Shown: piece after piece, positions 45,417 through 55,495 of the stretch | How the letters are laid out: the number at the start of each line of letters is the position of its first letter | How positions within the stretch are numbered: the stretch's first letter is position 1 | Source of the DNA: Vagococcus entomophilus | GTDB taxonomy: Bacteria; Bacillota; Bacilli; Lactobacillales; Vagococcaceae | NCBI RefSeq assembly: GCF_003987595.1 | Contig: NZ_NGJZ01000002.1 | Span: 186,001 to 250,000 of the forward strand | DNA: 64,000 nt | Direction of reading: 5' to 3' | The notes under the pieces: generated by a model | What the model was told of the DNA's origin: nothing | Database searches by the model: none | What the model saw: only the letters and a program-made list of their open reading frames with translations | Position numbers and translations under genes: made by a program

Positions 45417-46172
45417 ATGCAACGTTATTTTTTGAACGAAAGGTATGTAAATCAAAATCAATCTTTTACATTAACAGAAGAAGACTATCACCATGCGGTT
45501 CGAGTGATGCGCATGGCAGTTGGAGATGATTGCTTTTTAGTGTTTCAAAATCAGTGTTCGATTAAGGCGAAAATCACACGAATTGAAGCAGACAGCGTTT
45601 ATTTGGAAGAAATTGAAAAAGAACAGGCAGAAAAAGAAATGCCTGTGTCAGTCACGATTGCTTGTGGGTATCCAAAAGGGGACAAGTTAGAATGGATCGC
45701 ACAGAAAGGGACAGAGCTTGGTATGCAAGCGCTAGTCGGTTTTCCAAGCAAATACGCTGTAGCAAAATGGGACGACAAAAAAAGAGTGAAAAAGAGTATC
45801 CGTTTGCAGAAAATATGTAAAGAAGCAGCAGAACAAGCGCACAGAACCATGCAGCCACAGGTTACGTTACTCAGTGAACTGGATGAGTTGGTTCAGAAGT
45901 TTAAAGAGTATCAGACGGTTCTTGTTGCATATGAAGAGTCGGCAAAAAAAGGCGAAAAATCTGCTTTTGTACAGGCAATCACTCAATGTGTGCAGCAAGA
46001 AAAGGTATTGATTATTTTTGGACCAGAAGGTGGATTTTCTAAAGGAGAAATTGACTTGTTTTATCAAAATGGCGCAATCATTTGTGGCTTAGGTCCAAGA
46101 ATTCTTCGAGCCGAGACCGCCCCAATCTATGCGTTGAGTGCTATGAGCTATCAGTGGGAATTGCTAGGATAA
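45417..46172 (+). CDS. rsmE: 16S rRNA (uracil-1498-N3)-methyltransferase
   Basis: A 251-aa SPOUT-class enzyme. The N-terminal PUA-like part contains HHAVRVMRMAVGD; the C-terminal knot has IIFGPEGGFSKGEID and GLGPRILRAETAPIYAL, the SAM-binding loops. It modifies U1498 in the decoding region of 16S rRNA. Start 45417 (MQRYFLNERYV) has a GTAGTAGGGCG leader with a weak site, suggesting coupling to prmA. Confidence 0.93.
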   Translation: MQRYFLNERYVNQNQSFTLTEEDYHHAVRVMRMAVGDDCFLVFQNQCSIKAKITRIEADSVYLEEIEKEQAEKEMPVSVTIACGYPKGDKLEWIAQKGTELGMQALVGFPSKYAVAKWDDKKRVKKSIRLQKICKEAAEQAHRTMQPQVTLLSELDELVQKFKEYQTVLVAYEESAKKGEKSAFVQAITQCVQQEKVLIIFGPEGGFSKGEIDLFYQNGAIICGLGPRILRAETAPIYALSAMSYQWELLG

Positions 46173-46187
46173 TAAGATAGTGATTCG

Positions 46188-46216
46188 TTGAAAAAAAGCT
46201 TGAAAAACAGTATACT
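46188..46216 (+). promoter_or_regulatory. relA promoter
   Basis: TTGAAA (46188-46193), a 17-base spacer and TATACT (46211-46216). A ten-pair hairpin with wobble (46244-46253 with 46264-46273) followed by TTTT lies in the short leader before relA. Confidence 0.65.
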
Positions 46217-46295
46217 AAAGAAAAGCATGGAGCAAGATGAATCAAGGAGTACTGCTTTCAAGTAGTGCTTCTTTTGTATAAAGGGAGTGAAAAGG

Positions 46296-48518
46296 ATGCC
46301 TAGAGAGGAAATCTTAACTGGACAAAGTGTTATTAATATGACAAGACAATATATGAGCGAAGAACACGTGGCGTTTGTTCAAAAAGCATGTGAGTATGCG
46401 ACAGATGCGCACTCTGGACAAACGAGAAAGTCGGGGGAACCCTATATTATCCACCCTATTCAAGTAGCGGGTATTTTGGCAGAGCTTAGAATGGATCCTC
46501 ATACGGTTGCAACGGGTTTTTTACATGATGTTGTCGAAGATACCGAAGTAACGTTGGATGATTTGAAGCGTGATTTTGGTAAAGATGTGGCAATGCTTGT
46601 CGACGGAGTAACCAAGCTTGGGAAAATCGAGTACCGCTCACATGAGGAACAATTAGCGGAAAATCATCGAAAAATGTTACTTGCGATGGCACAAGATTTG
46701 CGTGTGATTATGGTGAAATTAGCGGATAGATTACACAATATGCGTACTTTGAAACATTTGAGAGAAGACAAACAACGCAGAATTGCACAAGAAACAATCG
46801 AAATCTATGCACCTTTAGCGCACCGCTTAGGGATTGGACAGATTAAATGGGAGTTAGAAGATACGGCATTACGTTATTTAAACCCAAGACAGTATTACCG
46901 GATTGTTCACTTGATGCAAGCAAAACGTGAAGAACGTGAAGCCTATGTAAATGAGGCGGTGGAAGAAATACGTAAAGCGACAGAAGATTTAGAAATCTAT
47001 GCTGAAATCTATGGCCGCCCCAAACATATTTATTCTATTTATCACAAAATGAAAGATAAGAAAAAAGACTTTAGTGAGATTTATGACTTGCTCGCAATTC
47101 GTGTTGTGGTGGATACGATTCGAGACTGTTATGCCGTTTTGGGGGCAATTCATACAAAATGGAAACCGATGCCAGGAAGATTTAAGGACTATATTGCGAT
47201 GCCAAAAGAAAATATGTACCAATCTTTGCATACCACGATATTAGGTCCACAAGGTACTCCTATTGAAGTCCAAATTCGAACTCATGAGATGCACCAAATT
47301 GCTGAATTTGGGGTTGCGGCACACTGGGCCTATAAAGAAGGGAAAACAGATAAACTGGAACAACAAGATGGTGTAAGCCGTCAGCTTGGCTGGTTTAGAG
47401 AAATTATCGAACTGCAAGATGAAAGTTATGATGCTTCAGATTTTATGGAAAGTGTCAAAGGGGACATCTTTAGTGATAAGGTCTATGTTTTCACGCCCAA
47501 AGGGGATGTTACAGAGTTGCCAAAAGGCTCAGGACCACTTGATTTTGCCTACAATATTCATACTGAGATTGGCAACAAAACGACAGGTGCCAAAATTAAT
47601 GGGAAAATGGTCCCATTAGATTATAAATTGAAAAATGGCGACATTATCGAAGTTTTAACTTCGCCCAATTCTTTTGGACCAAGCCGTGATTGGGTCAAGA
47701 TGGTGGCTACTAGCAAAGCAAGAAATAAAATCAAACGCTTTTTCAAAGTCCAAGATCGCGAAGAAAATATTATCAAAGGAAGAGAGCAAGTAGAGACATT
47801 TCTTTTAGAAAATGATTTTCCACCTAAAGTTTTCCTGGGTAAACAAAAACTAAGTGAGGCTTTAGAGCGTTTTAATTTTAATTCTGAAGACGACTTGTTT
47901 GCAGCAGTTGGTTACGGCGAGGTAACTGCTCAAGTAGTTTACAATCGTCTAACCGAAAAGGAAAGACGTGAACGAGAGCGAGAACGCCAAAAACAAGTAG
48001 CAGACGAGCTGATGAATCAACCCGTTCAAAAGAAAGAAAATGAAAAATTAAAAATCCGTCATGAAGGTGGCGTCGTTATTCAGGGTGTTGACAATCTGCT
48101 CATTCGTTTTAGTCGTTGCTGTAATCCTGTTCCTGGGGATGACATCGTTGGATATATTACGAAAGGAAGAGGGGTCTCAATCCATCGAAGTGATTGTCCG
48201 AATGTGAAAAATTCTGAAGAAATTAAACAACGACTGATTGATGTTTCTTGGGAAGAAGATGCTGCAGAAGTCGGAAAAGAATACGATGCTGACCTAGAAG
48301 TTTATGGATACAATCGCTCAGGTCTACTAAACGATATCTTACAGGCGGTTAGTTCTGTTTCTAAAAATTTGGTTAGTGTGGAAGCCAAACCAAACAAGAA
48401 TAAGATGGCTACGGTTAGTTTAACTTTATCTATTCAAAACTTAGCACATTTGCAAAAGATTGTTGATAAAATTAAAAATGTTCCAGATGTCTATAGTGTA
48501 CGTCGAATGAAAGGATAA
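46296..48518 (+). CDS. relA: Bifunctional (p)ppGpp synthetase/hydrolase RelA
   Basis: A 740-aa Rel protein. The HD hydrolase domain has HDVVED at 77-82; the synthetase domain includes GRFKDYIAMPKENMYQSLHTT, where RFKD marks bifunctional enzymes rather than the E. coli RelA type. TGS (VYVFTPKGDVTELPKGSGPLDFAY), a zinc-finger-like CCNPVPGD region and a C-terminal ACT domain follow. It makes and degrades the stringent alarmone on ribosomes. ATG 46296 follows GGGAG. dtd starts four bases after the stop. Confidence 0.96.
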   Translation: MPREEILTGQSVINMTRQYMSEEHVAFVQKACEYATDAHSGQTRKSGEPYIIHPIQVAGILAELRMDPHTVATGFLHDVVEDTEVTLDDLKRDFGKDVAMLVDGVTKLGKIEYRSHEEQLAENHRKMLLAMAQDLRVIMVKLADRLHNMRTLKHLREDKQRRIAQETIEIYAPLAHRLGIGQIKWELEDTALRYLNPRQYYRIVHLMQAKREEREAYVNEAVEEIRKATEDLEIYAEIYGRPKHIYSIYHKMKDKKKDFSEIYDLLAIRVVVDTIRDCYAVLGAIHTKWKPMPGRFKDYIAMPKENMYQSLHTTILGPQGTPIEVQIRTHEMHQIAEFGVAAHWAYKEGKTDKLEQQDGVSRQLGWFREIIELQDESYDASDFMESVKGDIFSDKVYVFTPKGDVTELPKGSGPLDFAYNIHTEIGNKTTGAKINGKMVPLDYKLKNGDIIEVLTSPNSFGPSRDWVKMVATSKARNKIKRFFKVQDREENIIKGREQVETFLLENDFPPKVFLGKQKLSEALERFNFNSEDDLFAAVGYGEVTAQVVYNRLTEKERRERERERQKQVADELMNQPVQKKENEKLKIRHEGGVVIQGVDNLLIRFSRCCNPVPGDDIVGYITKGRGVSIHRSDCPNVKNSEEIKQRLIDVSWEEDAAEVGKEYDADLEVYGYNRSGLLNDILQAVSSVSKNLVSVEAKPNKNKMATVSLTLSIQNLAHLQKIVDKIKNVPDVYSVRRMKG

Positions 48519-48522
48519 AAGA

Positions 48523-48969
48523 ATGAAAGTTGTTTTACAACGTGTGTGTCAAGCAAGTGTTACGATTGAACAGCAAGTGACTGCAAGCATAAACGTCGGT
48601 TTCGTGCTTTTGGTTGGGGTTCAAACGGGAGATACACAAGCCGAGGCAGATTATTTAGCTAAAAAAATTGCTCATTTGCGGGTATTTGAAGATCAAGAGC
48701 AAAAGATGAACAAAAATATTTTGCAAGTGCAAGGAGAAGTTCTATCCATTTCCCAGTTTACCTTGTTAGGTAGCACAAAAAAAGGCAATCGACCGAATTT
48801 TATGCAAGCAGAAAAACCTGTCCGTGCCAAATCTTTGTATGATTACTTCAACGAACAGCTTAGAAATTATGGCGTGAAGGTGGCAACAGGAGAATTTGGT
48901 GCAGATATGGATGTTTCGCTGGTAAATAATGGACCGGTCACAATAGTACTCGATACGAATGACAAATAG
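48523..48969 (+). CDS. dtd: D-aminoacyl-tRNA deacylase
   Basis: A 148-aa protein beginning MKVVLQRVCQASVTIEQ, with the substrate motifs SISQFTLLG and the Gly-cis-Pro containing NNGPVTIVLDT. It removes D-amino acids mischarged on tRNA. The relA-dtd pair with a four-base gap is standard in Firmicutes. A terminator follows. Confidence 0.95.
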   Translation: MKVVLQRVCQASVTIEQQVTASINVGFVLLVGVQTGDTQAEADYLAKKIAHLRVFEDQEQKMNKNILQVQGEVLSISQFTLLGSTKKGNRPNFMQAEKPVRAKSLYDYFNEQLRNYGVKVATGEFGADMDVSLVNNGPVTIVLDTNDK

Positions 48970-49020
48970 ACGAGTTGATTAGCTATTTTTAGGGATTACC
49001 TCGTGCATCATGACAAGGAT

Positions 49021-49074
49021 AAAAGCACCGCCGTTAAATTCATGTAAAATGAAGAAAACGGGGGTGCTTTTTTG
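49021..49074 (+). terminator. relA-dtd terminator
   Basis: AAAAGCACC pairs with GGTGCTTTT around an imperfect inner CGTT/AACG stem, then T residues. Confidence 0.75.
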
Positions 49075-49126
49075 TGGAGATTGTCCTTTGGCACTCGTTA
49101 CCGTGTGTTTTATAGCTGGATTAAGA

Positions 49127-49492
49127 TTAGTGAGTTTGCGTATTTTGCTGCCATTTTCCAAGCTCTACATAGACAGGCAATAGTGATTTTCCCCGTTCGG
49201 TTAATGAGTATTCAACATGGGGAGGAACTTCATTAAATTGTTTGCGGGCAATAATTTCCCGTTGCTCCAGTTCTTTTAAAGAAGTAGCAAGGACGGTATT
49301 TGTAATAGGAGGGAGCCTTTTTTTTAGCTCCCCAAAGCGCAAAGTGTCATTTTTGAGTAAGAAAAAAATAATTCGAGAATGCCATTTTCCTTGTAAAAAG
49401 ACCAAGGCTTGAATAATCGGGCAGTCTTGCCCATCCTTAAATTCTGCTAAACTTGAGAAAAATTTTTGATATTCCGGGGTATTATTTTGCAT
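49127..49492 (-). CDS. HxlR-family regulator
   Basis: A 121-aa winged-helix protein with the HxlR pattern: Cys near the N-terminus (GQDCPIIQALVFLQGKWHSRIIFFLL), then RFGELKKRLPPITNTVLATSLKELE. Such proteins sense aldehydes or oxidants through the conserved Cys. Start 49492 follows AGGAGG; eight extra codons upstream are unsupported. It is divergent from the hydrolase gene at 49628, its likely target. Confidence 0.85.
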   Translation of the reverse strand: MQNNTPEYQKFFSSLAEFKDGQDCPIIQALVFLQGKWHSRIIFFLLKNDTLRFGELKKRLPPITNTVLATSLKELEQREIIARKQFNEVPPHVEYSLTERGKSLLPVYVELGKWQQNTQTH

Positions 49493-49627
49493 CGGCTTCC
49501 TCCTTAGTATGCTCATTCGTACTTAGTTATAAAAAACTGCGTACTTGAGGCATAATTCATAGTTAGTATAATGAGATTAAGAAACAAAAGCAACAACAGA
49601 AGATAAAAATAATAGGAGGCTAACAAT

Positions 49628-50521
49628 TTGGAAATTTTAACAAATCAGTTATGGGGACATGAATCTAAGGCGAATTATCAAGCTTATTTAATGGGAAATT
49701 CAAAGGATATTGAATTAGAAAGAAAGCATCCAGCTGTGATTATTTGTGGTGGTGGAGGGTTTGCCCGAATTACTGCTAGAGAACAAGAACCGGTTGCACT
49801 TTATTTTTTAAATCAAGGATATCAAGCGATAGTTTTAAATTATACGACTCATTCAATAGGAGATGGAACCTTTCCCAATCCTGTCCTAGATTTAGCGAAA
49901 ATGATGCTTATTGTCAGAGAAAATGCCGCAAAGTGGCAAATTGATCCAGAAAAAGTTACCATTATGGGTTTTTCTGCTGGAGGGACAGTCTGTGCCTCAC
50001 TGGCAACTCAGTGGCAGGAGCCATTTTTGGCAGAAAAATTAGGAGTATCAGCTGAAAGGTTACGACCGAATGCTGTAGTACTAGGGTATCCAATCCTTGA
50101 TTTCGTGTATCAAAAAGAAATGGCAGCAGTAGATAAAAATCGAGACGAGATTTTGAAGTTAGTGAATCAACCAAAAGGATTATTTTTGGATAAGGCCCTA
50201 GAGTTAGGAGCTGGAAAAGGAGCGACAATTGCGCAATTGGAATCGGTAAGCCCGATTAGTCACGTTACGTCCAACGTTCCCCCCGTCTTTATCTGGGGAA
50301 CGGCTGACGATGAGATGATGTATACCACACAATTGCTCAATTTTGCGCGTAAGCTTAGTGAAAATAATTTAAATTATGAATTACACATTTTTGAAAGTGG
50401 CCCCCATGGGCAATCTCTTGCCAACTATAATTCAACTCCAAGTGGCTCAGAAGATGGGATTTCAATATGGGCACCCCTAGCGCTAATGTTCCTAAAAAAA
50501 CATCTGCAATACATGAATTGA
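49628..50521 (+). CDS. Alpha/beta hydrolase (esterase-like)
   Basis: A 297-aa hydrolase. The oxyanion region VIICGGGGFARIT is near residue 40, the nucleophile Ser in IMGFSAGGTVCAS, an acidic residue in WGTADDEM and His in GPHGQSLAN complete a triad. The form is close to carboxylesterase/BD-FAE-type enzymes; the substrate is unknown. The start is TTG (49628), eight bases after AGGAGG, with no usable ATG nearby. Divergence from an HxlR regulator suggests induction by a reactive compound. Confidence 0.8.
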   Translation: MEILTNQLWGHESKANYQAYLMGNSKDIELERKHPAVIICGGGGFARITAREQEPVALYFLNQGYQAIVLNYTTHSIGDGTFPNPVLDLAKMMLIVRENAAKWQIDPEKVTIMGFSAGGTVCASLATQWQEPFLAEKLGVSAERLRPNAVVLGYPILDFVYQKEMAAVDKNRDEILKLVNQPKGLFLDKALELGAGKGATIAQLESVSPISHVTSNVPPVFIWGTADDEMMYTTQLLNFARKLSENNLNYELHIFESGPHGQSLANYNSTPSGSEDGISIWAPLALMFLKKHLQYMN

Positions 50522-50537
50522 CAAGCCGTTGTTAGAT

Positions 50538-50570
50538 AAAAAAGGTGCCCAATCGGGCACCTTTTTTTAT
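50538..50570. terminator. Bidirectional terminator between hydrolase and amidase
   Basis: AAAAAGGTGCCC pairs with GGGCACCTTTTT across AATC; T on plus and A on the other side make it work both ways. It ends inside the amidase stop region. Confidence 0.88.
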
Positions 50571-51646
50571 TTGAAATAATCTTTTAGTCCTGCAACGACT
50601 GCGGTAGCAATTTTCTTCTGATACGCTTTGGTTTTAATACTTGCGACATCCGAATCATTGTTCATGTATCCGAGCTCCAGCAGTAAAGCAGGACGTTTAT
50701 TTTCTCGTAAGACTTGGTAATCTGCAAATTCGTAGCCACGATTTTGTAGTGGCAGATTCGCGGCTAGGTATTTATTAACATCCGCGGCTAAGTTTTTATT
50801 TGCATCATTGTAATAATAAGTGGTCGTTCCACTTGCTTCATTTGCATTTTCAGACGAATCAAAGTGGAAGCTAATAAAGGCATCGGCTTTTGCATTATTG
50901 CTGATTTCGGCAATATTTGAAAGAGAAACAAACGTGTCAGAACTACGTGTCAGAACTACATTGGCCCCTAGTTTTTCCAGTTTTTCTTTGACAATTTTTA
51001 CGGTACTAAGAGTCATATTCTTTTCAAAGAGTTTCCCGTCGGTGCTTTCAGCACCAGGGTCAGCTCCACCATGCCCAGGATCAAGAACAATGGTCGCCTC
51101 AGCGATAGAGGTGGCACCTTTGGTTGTAGTGGCGGTATTTGTTCCAGTTTTAGATGTCACATCTAACAAACTAGCATTGATCCATCCTTCTTTTTTACCA
51201 ACTTCTACTTGGGCCCAGCCGTTTTGTTCCAAAGTTACAGTTACTTTTTGCCCATTTTTTAAGGTGGCGAGCACTTGACTATCAGTAGACCCACTTTCTC
51301 TTAGCTTTGTTCCATTTGTATTTACAGTAGCGTCAACATTTGTTGAGGAGTTTGCATTTCCTTGTTCTACGAGCCAACTCGCAACCCAACCAGTAGAATT
51401 ATCCGACAAGCGAACATTGTACCATTGATTTTTCTTGGAAAGAACCGTCAAGTGGTCTCCTTTTTTAGCTTGTGTTTGTACATCATAAGAAACCCCAGGA
51501 CCTGACCGAATATTAATTGCGATATTGTCGACGACAACAACTTTGTAGCGACCTAAATAGATAAAACACGCAATAATGGTCAAAATAATGATTAAATTTA
51601 AAATCAATAATTGCATAAAATTTTTCTGTTTTCTGCTTTGTTTCAC
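50567..51646 (-). CDS. SH3b-domain N-acetylmuramoyl-L-alanine amidase
   Basis: A 359-aa cell-wall hydrolase. An N-terminal membrane anchor (about 10-29) is followed by two bacterial SH3 domains (about 38-94 and 103-160) and an Amidase_3 catalytic domain (about 180-358). Zinc ligands and catalytic Glu fit the family: His in LDPGHGG, Glu in LFEKNM, His in SFHFDS and Glu in LLELGYM. It would cut the bond between MurNAc and the stem peptide at the cell surface, in growth or separation. Located convergent with the hydrolase and divergent from hisS. Confidence 0.9.
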   Translation of the reverse strand: MKQSRKQKNFMQLLILNLIIILTIIACFIYLGRYKVVVVDNIAINIRSGPGVSYDVQTQAKKGDHLTVLSKKNQWYNVRLSDNSTGWVASWLVEQGNANSSTNVDATVNTNGTKLRESGSTDSQVLATLKNGQKVTVTLEQNGWAQVEVGKKEGWINASLLDVTSKTGTNTATTTKGATSIAEATIVLDPGHGGADPGAESTDGKLFEKNMTLSTVKIVKEKLEKLGANVVLTRSSDTFVSLSNIAEISNNAKADAFISFHFDSSENANEASGTTTYYYNDANKNLAADVNKYLAANLPLQNRGYEFADYQVLRENKRPALLLELGYMNNDSDVASIKTKAYQKKIATAVVAGLKDYFK

Positions 51647-51784
51647 GTTTTTTCCTCTCTTAATCGTAACTTTTATTCATATTATACCAAAATTTTGAAA
51701 ATAAAATAGATTTTTACCTAGAACCTATAATTATTCTTGACTTTTTTTCAGCTTTCTAGTAGTTTTATAGATAATATAAGTGAA

Positions 51785-52012
51785 AATCAGGGAAAGAGCG
51801 AGTAGTGATTTATTTTTTTATTAGAGAAAATTGGCACAGGCTGAAACCAATTTAAAAAGTAAAGCACGAAAGACACTCTGGAGATGAATAGTGAAAAGCT
51901 ATTTCGTTACGAGCGTTAATCGTATTGAGTGGGAAGAGAGTCTCTTCCAATTTTAGGTGGTACCACGTAAAAATATTACGTCCTTGTTTTTTAACAAGGG
52001 CTTTTTTTATTT
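51785..52012 (+). promoter_or_regulatory. T-box riboswitch (histidine) with terminator
   Basis: The T-box core AGGTGGTACCACG is at 51955-51967, preceded by Stem I with an AGTA element (GCGAGTAGTGA). The terminator is CCTTGTT with AACAAGG plus T7 (about 51981-52012). Two CAC (His) triplets at 51865-51867 and 51874-51876 lie on the 3' side of Stem I; the first is the better specifier candidate. It should switch hisS-aspS on when tRNA-His is uncharged. Confidence 0.88.
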
Positions 52013-52034
52013 TATTAAAAAGGAGAGAACGAAC

Positions 52035-53327
52035 ATGAGCTATCAAAGACCAAAAGGGACTGCGGATATACTACCTGGTGTCTCAAATAAATGGCAATTT
52101 GTCGAAGAAACAGCGCGTTTATTGTTTCATGATTACCAATTTGATGAAATCCGAACACCAATTTTTGAACATCACGAAGTTATTTCAAGAAGTGTAGGGG
52201 ATACGACCGATATTGTTTCAAAAGAAATGTATGAGTTTTATGATAAAGGAAATCGCCACTTGACTTTGCGTCCAGAAGGAACAGCGCCTATTGCGCGTGC
52301 ATTTGTGGAAAATAAATTGTTTGGACCAGAGTTTTCCAAACCATATAAAACGTATTACATGGAGCCGATGTTTCGATATGAACGTCCACAAGCAGGGAGA
52401 ATGAGACAGTTCCATCAACTAGGTGCAGAAGTATTTGGTAGTAAAAATCCAGCGACAGATGTGGAAACGATGGCAATGGCAATGGCTTTTTATGAACAAT
52501 TAGGAATTAAACACATCAAACTTGTGATTAATTCTCTAGGTGACAAAGAGAGTCGTGCAGCGTACCGTCAAGCATTGATTGATCATTTGGAACCTCATTT
52601 TGACGAGTTGAGTCGAGAATCTCAAATTCGTCTGCACAAAAATCCACTTCGGGTATTGGATAGTAAAGAAAAAGCAGATCAACCTTTTGTTGAAACGGCA
52701 CCTTCTATTTTAGACTACCTAAATGAAGAGTCACAACAACATTTTGATACGGTTTGCCAAATGTTGGAAGAGTTAACTATTGACTATACAATCGATCACA
52801 CAATGGTGCGAGGATTGGATTATTACAATGACACAATCTTCGAAATCATGAGCAATGCTCCTGGTTTTGGTGGCGCAATCACAACTATTTGTGCGGGTGG
52901 TCGGTATGATCATTTGATAGAAGAACTTGGCGGTCCAGAAACGCCGGCTTTTGGTTTTGGGATGGGCCTGGAACGCTTGCTGATTACCTTGGAAGCAGAA
53001 AATATTGAGATTCCTGTGCCAAATACAATTGATGTCTATGTGGTCGGGCTTGGAGAAGAAACGAATGTCGAAACTTTAAAACTTGTTCAAAGTATTCGTT
53101 CATTTGGTTTTTCTGCGGATCGAGACTTTATGAATCGTAAAGCCAAAGCGCAGTTCAAATCTGCCAATAAGGAAAATGCGCGTTTAGTCTTAACTTTGGG
53201 AACGGCTGAGTTGGAAACGAAAACCGCAAATATCAAAGTAATGCAGACTGGAAAAGAAGAAACGCTCCACTTGGAAGATGTTTACGAAAAGTTCGACCAA
53301 GTCTATGACAAGCTTGTGAGTGAATAA
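52035..53327 (+). CDS. hisS: Histidyl-tRNA synthetase
   Basis: A 430-aa class II synthetase. Motif 2 ([23 protein letters not shown]), the histidine signature [11 protein letters not shown] and motif 3 ([10 protein letters not shown]) are clear, with a C-terminal anticodon-binding domain (about 333-420). Start 52035 ([15 protein letters not shown]) follows AGGAGAG; the longer frame passes through the T-box terminator. aspS follows after 13 bases. Confidence 0.96.
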   Translation: MSYQRPKGTADILPGVSNKWQFVEETARLLFHDYQFDEIRTPIFEHHEVISRSVGDTTDIVSKEMYEFYDKGNRHLTLRPEGTAPIARAFVENKLFGPEFSKPYKTYYMEPMFRYERPQAGRMRQFHQLGAEVFGSKNPATDVETMAMAMAFYEQLGIKHIKLVINSLGDKESRAAYRQALIDHLEPHFDELSRESQIRLHKNPLRVLDSKEKADQPFVETAPSILDYLNEESQQHFDTVCQMLEELTIDYTIDHTMVRGLDYYNDTIFEIMSNAPGFGGAITTICAGGRYDHLIEELGGPETPAFGFGMGLERLLITLEAENIEIPVPNTIDVYVVGLGEETNVETLKLVQSIRSFGFSADRDFMNRKAKAQFKSANKENARLVLTLGTAELETKTANIKVMQTGKEETLHLEDVYEKFDQVYDKLVSE

Positions 53328-53340
53328 AAGAGGAGGAAGT

Positions 53341-55113
53341 ATGATGACAAAAAGAAGTCTTTACTGTGGAGCTGTAGCGAAAGAAACACTCGGAAAAACA
53401 GTAACATTAAAAGGTTGGGTACAAAAGCGTCGGGACTTAGGTGGGGTTATTTTTATTGATTTAAGAGATAGAGAAGGCTTTGTGCAAGTAGTGTTTAACC
53501 CAGAACGTTCAAAAGAAGCTTGGGAAATTGCGGATCAGTGTCGAAGTGAATATGTGATTGAAATCACTGGAGAGGTAGTATTTCGTGATGATGAAGCCAT
53601 CAATCCGAAAATTAAGACAGGAGAATTTGAAGTGATGGCCACTGCTATTACAATTTTGAACAAAGCGAAAACTCCTCCATTTTTAATTGAAGATGAGAAT
53701 AATGTTAATGACGATTTACGTATGAAATACCGCTACCTAGATTTACGTAGACCAGAAATGCTTGCGAATTTTAAATTGCGCCATCAAGTGACTAAGACAA
53801 TCCGCCATTATCTAGATGAGCATGACTTCATGGATGTCGAAACTCCTTATTTGGCTAAGTCTACACCAGAAGGGGCAAGAGATTATTTGGTGCCATCACG
53901 TGTGCACGCAGGCCATTTTTATGCTTTACCGCAGTCTCCACAAATTATCAAACAATTGCTCATGGGTGCTGGGTTTGATAGATATTATCAAATTGTTCGT
54001 TGCTTCCGTGATGAAGATTTAAGAGGGGACCGTCAGCCTGAGTTTACTCAAGTCGATATCGAGACAACTTTCTTGACGCCAGAAGAAATTCAAACATATA
54101 CAGAACAAATGTTGGCAAAAGTTATGAAAGAGACCAAGGGATTAGAGCTTTCCTTGCCATTCCCACGTATTTCGTATGATGAAGCAATGAGCCGTTTTGG
54201 TAGCGATAAGCCAGATACACGTTTTGATATGGAATTGATTGATCTTGAAGATGTAGTGAAAGATGTTGATTTCAAAGTGTTTAAAATGGCACTTGAAAAT
54301 GGTGGACAAGTGAAAGCTTTAAATGCCAAAGGTGCAGCAGACAAGTATTCACGTAAGGATATGGATATGCTTGGAAAATTTGTGGGACAGTACGGAGCAA
54401 AAGGGTTAGCTTGGCTGAAAGTCGAAGCAGATGGCTTAAAAGGCCCAATCGCTAAATTCCTAACAGAAGTTGAAACAGAGCTTATTCAGGCAACAAAAGC
54501 AGAAGTTGGAGATATTTTGATGTTTTGTGCGGATAAAAAAGAAGTGGTAGCAGATGCATTGGGGGCACTTCGTAATCGTCTAGGAAAAGAGTTAGGTTTG
54601 ATTGATGAATCTAAGTTTAATTTCTTGTGGGTAGTGGATTGGCCATTGCTTGAATACGATGAAGAAGCCAAGCGTTATGTTTCAGCCCATCATCCATTTA
54701 CGATGCCCAAAGCGAATGATGTTCCTTTGCTTGAAACAGCACCTGAAAAAGTTTATGCCGAGGCGTATGATATTGTGCTAAATGGTTATGAAGTTGGTGG
54801 AGGATCGCTGAGAATCCATGAGCGCAAGGTACAAGAGCAAATGTTTGCAACACTTGGTTTTACTAAAGAATCTGCACAAGAGCAATTTGGCTTTTTATTA
54901 GATGCTTTGGACTATGGATTTCCACCACATGGAGGGATTGCGCTTGGATTGGATCGCTTAGTGATGCTATTAGCGGGCAAAGATAATATTCGTGAAGTTA
55001 TCGCTTTTCCTAAAAATGGGAAAGCTTCAGATCCAATGACCGAAGCCCCAAGTACAGTAGCACCGTTGCAATTGTTTGAATTAAACTTAGATGTCACAGC
55101 AGTAGAAGAATAG
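53341..55113 (+). CDS. aspS: Aspartyl-tRNA synthetase
   Basis: A 590-aa bacterial-type synthetase: OB-fold anticodon domain (about 1-105), catalytic core with [18 protein letters not shown] (motif 2) and [23 protein letters not shown] (motif 3), and the GAD insertion between. It is cotranscribed with hisS; control through the His T-box would thus also affect aspartylation, a common pairing in Firmicutes. GAGGAGG precedes ATG 53341. A terminator lies about 80 bases after the stop. Confidence 0.96.
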   Translation: MMTKRSLYCGAVAKETLGKTVTLKGWVQKRRDLGGVIFIDLRDREGFVQVVFNPERSKEAWEIADQCRSEYVIEITGEVVFRDDEAINPKIKTGEFEVMATAITILNKAKTPPFLIEDENNVNDDLRMKYRYLDLRRPEMLANFKLRHQVTKTIRHYLDEHDFMDVETPYLAKSTPEGARDYLVPSRVHAGHFYALPQSPQIIKQLLMGAGFDRYYQIVRCFRDEDLRGDRQPEFTQVDIETTFLTPEEIQTYTEQMLAKVMKETKGLELSLPFPRISYDEAMSRFGSDKPDTRFDMELIDLEDVVKDVDFKVFKMALENGGQVKALNAKGAADKYSRKDMDMLGKFVGQYGAKGLAWLKVEADGLKGPIAKFLTEVETELIQATKAEVGDILMFCADKKEVVADALGALRNRLGKELGLIDESKFNFLWVVDWPLLEYDEEAKRYVSAHHPFTMPKANDVPLLETAPEKVYAEAYDIVLNGYEVGGGSLRIHERKVQEQMFATLGFTKESAQEQFGFLLDALDYGFPPHGGIALGLDRLVMLLAGKDNIREVIAFPKNGKASDPMTEAPSTVAPLQLFELNLDVTAVEE

Positions 55114-55191
55114 AATTTTTTGAAGAGTGACTGCAAAGGATTTAACTAAAAAAGCAGTCATTTCTGTTGGTTTCCACATATAGAATTTACG

Positions 55192-55234
55192 AGCTATAAG
55201 GCAAGACGTCATGTTTACTGCCTTGTAGTTTTTT
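55192..55234 (+). terminator. hisS-aspS terminator
   Basis: CTATAAGGCA pairs with TGCCTTGTAG around a ~14-base loop, then seven T. Confidence 0.78.
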
Positions 55235-55239
55235 TAAAT

Positions 55240-55321
55240 TAAAAAACAGGATGCTAACGAGTAGCATCCTGTTGAAAGGAGTAAAAATGAAAAAGTGTTT
55301 TTTGGGTTGTTTTGTTGGTAT
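55240..55321 (-). ncRNA. Minus-strand small RNA C, csRNA-like
   Basis: On the minus strand a TATTAT box (55333-55328) is followed after six bases by ATACCAACAAAACAACCC, an A-rich stretch, CTTTTTCATTTTTACTCC, then a 12-bp hairpin (55273-55262 with 55256-55245) and TTTTTT. This repeats the order, length (~82 nt) and -10-to-start spacing of small RNAs A and B. Its core is the reverse complement of AAGGAGTAAAAATGAAAAAG, an ideal ribosome-binding site plus start codon. The TTTAAG repeats are absent; the corresponding positions read TGTCAC and AGTCAT. The region between aspS and the next gene holds nothing else. Confidence 0.65.
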
Positions 55322-55495
55322 GTCTATATAATAGACCGAGAAGATGACTTTTTTGTGACAAAATTATAATAAAAATCATAAATATCTGGATTTATTTGTG
55401 AAAAGTGATAAAATTTGCTTACACGCCCAAAGGAATAGTTGAAAAGTTTCGTTTATTCTGATTGAAGCGGATGAAGATAAAAGTGGGGAAATGAA

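Noticed and set aside
55287-55331. A 14-codon plus-strand ORF (MKKCFLGCFVGMSI) with a perfect AAAGGAG site
   Set aside because: Its ribosome-binding site and start are the reverse complement of the minus-strand RNA core; promoter-like elements, hairpin and T run all point to the minus strand.
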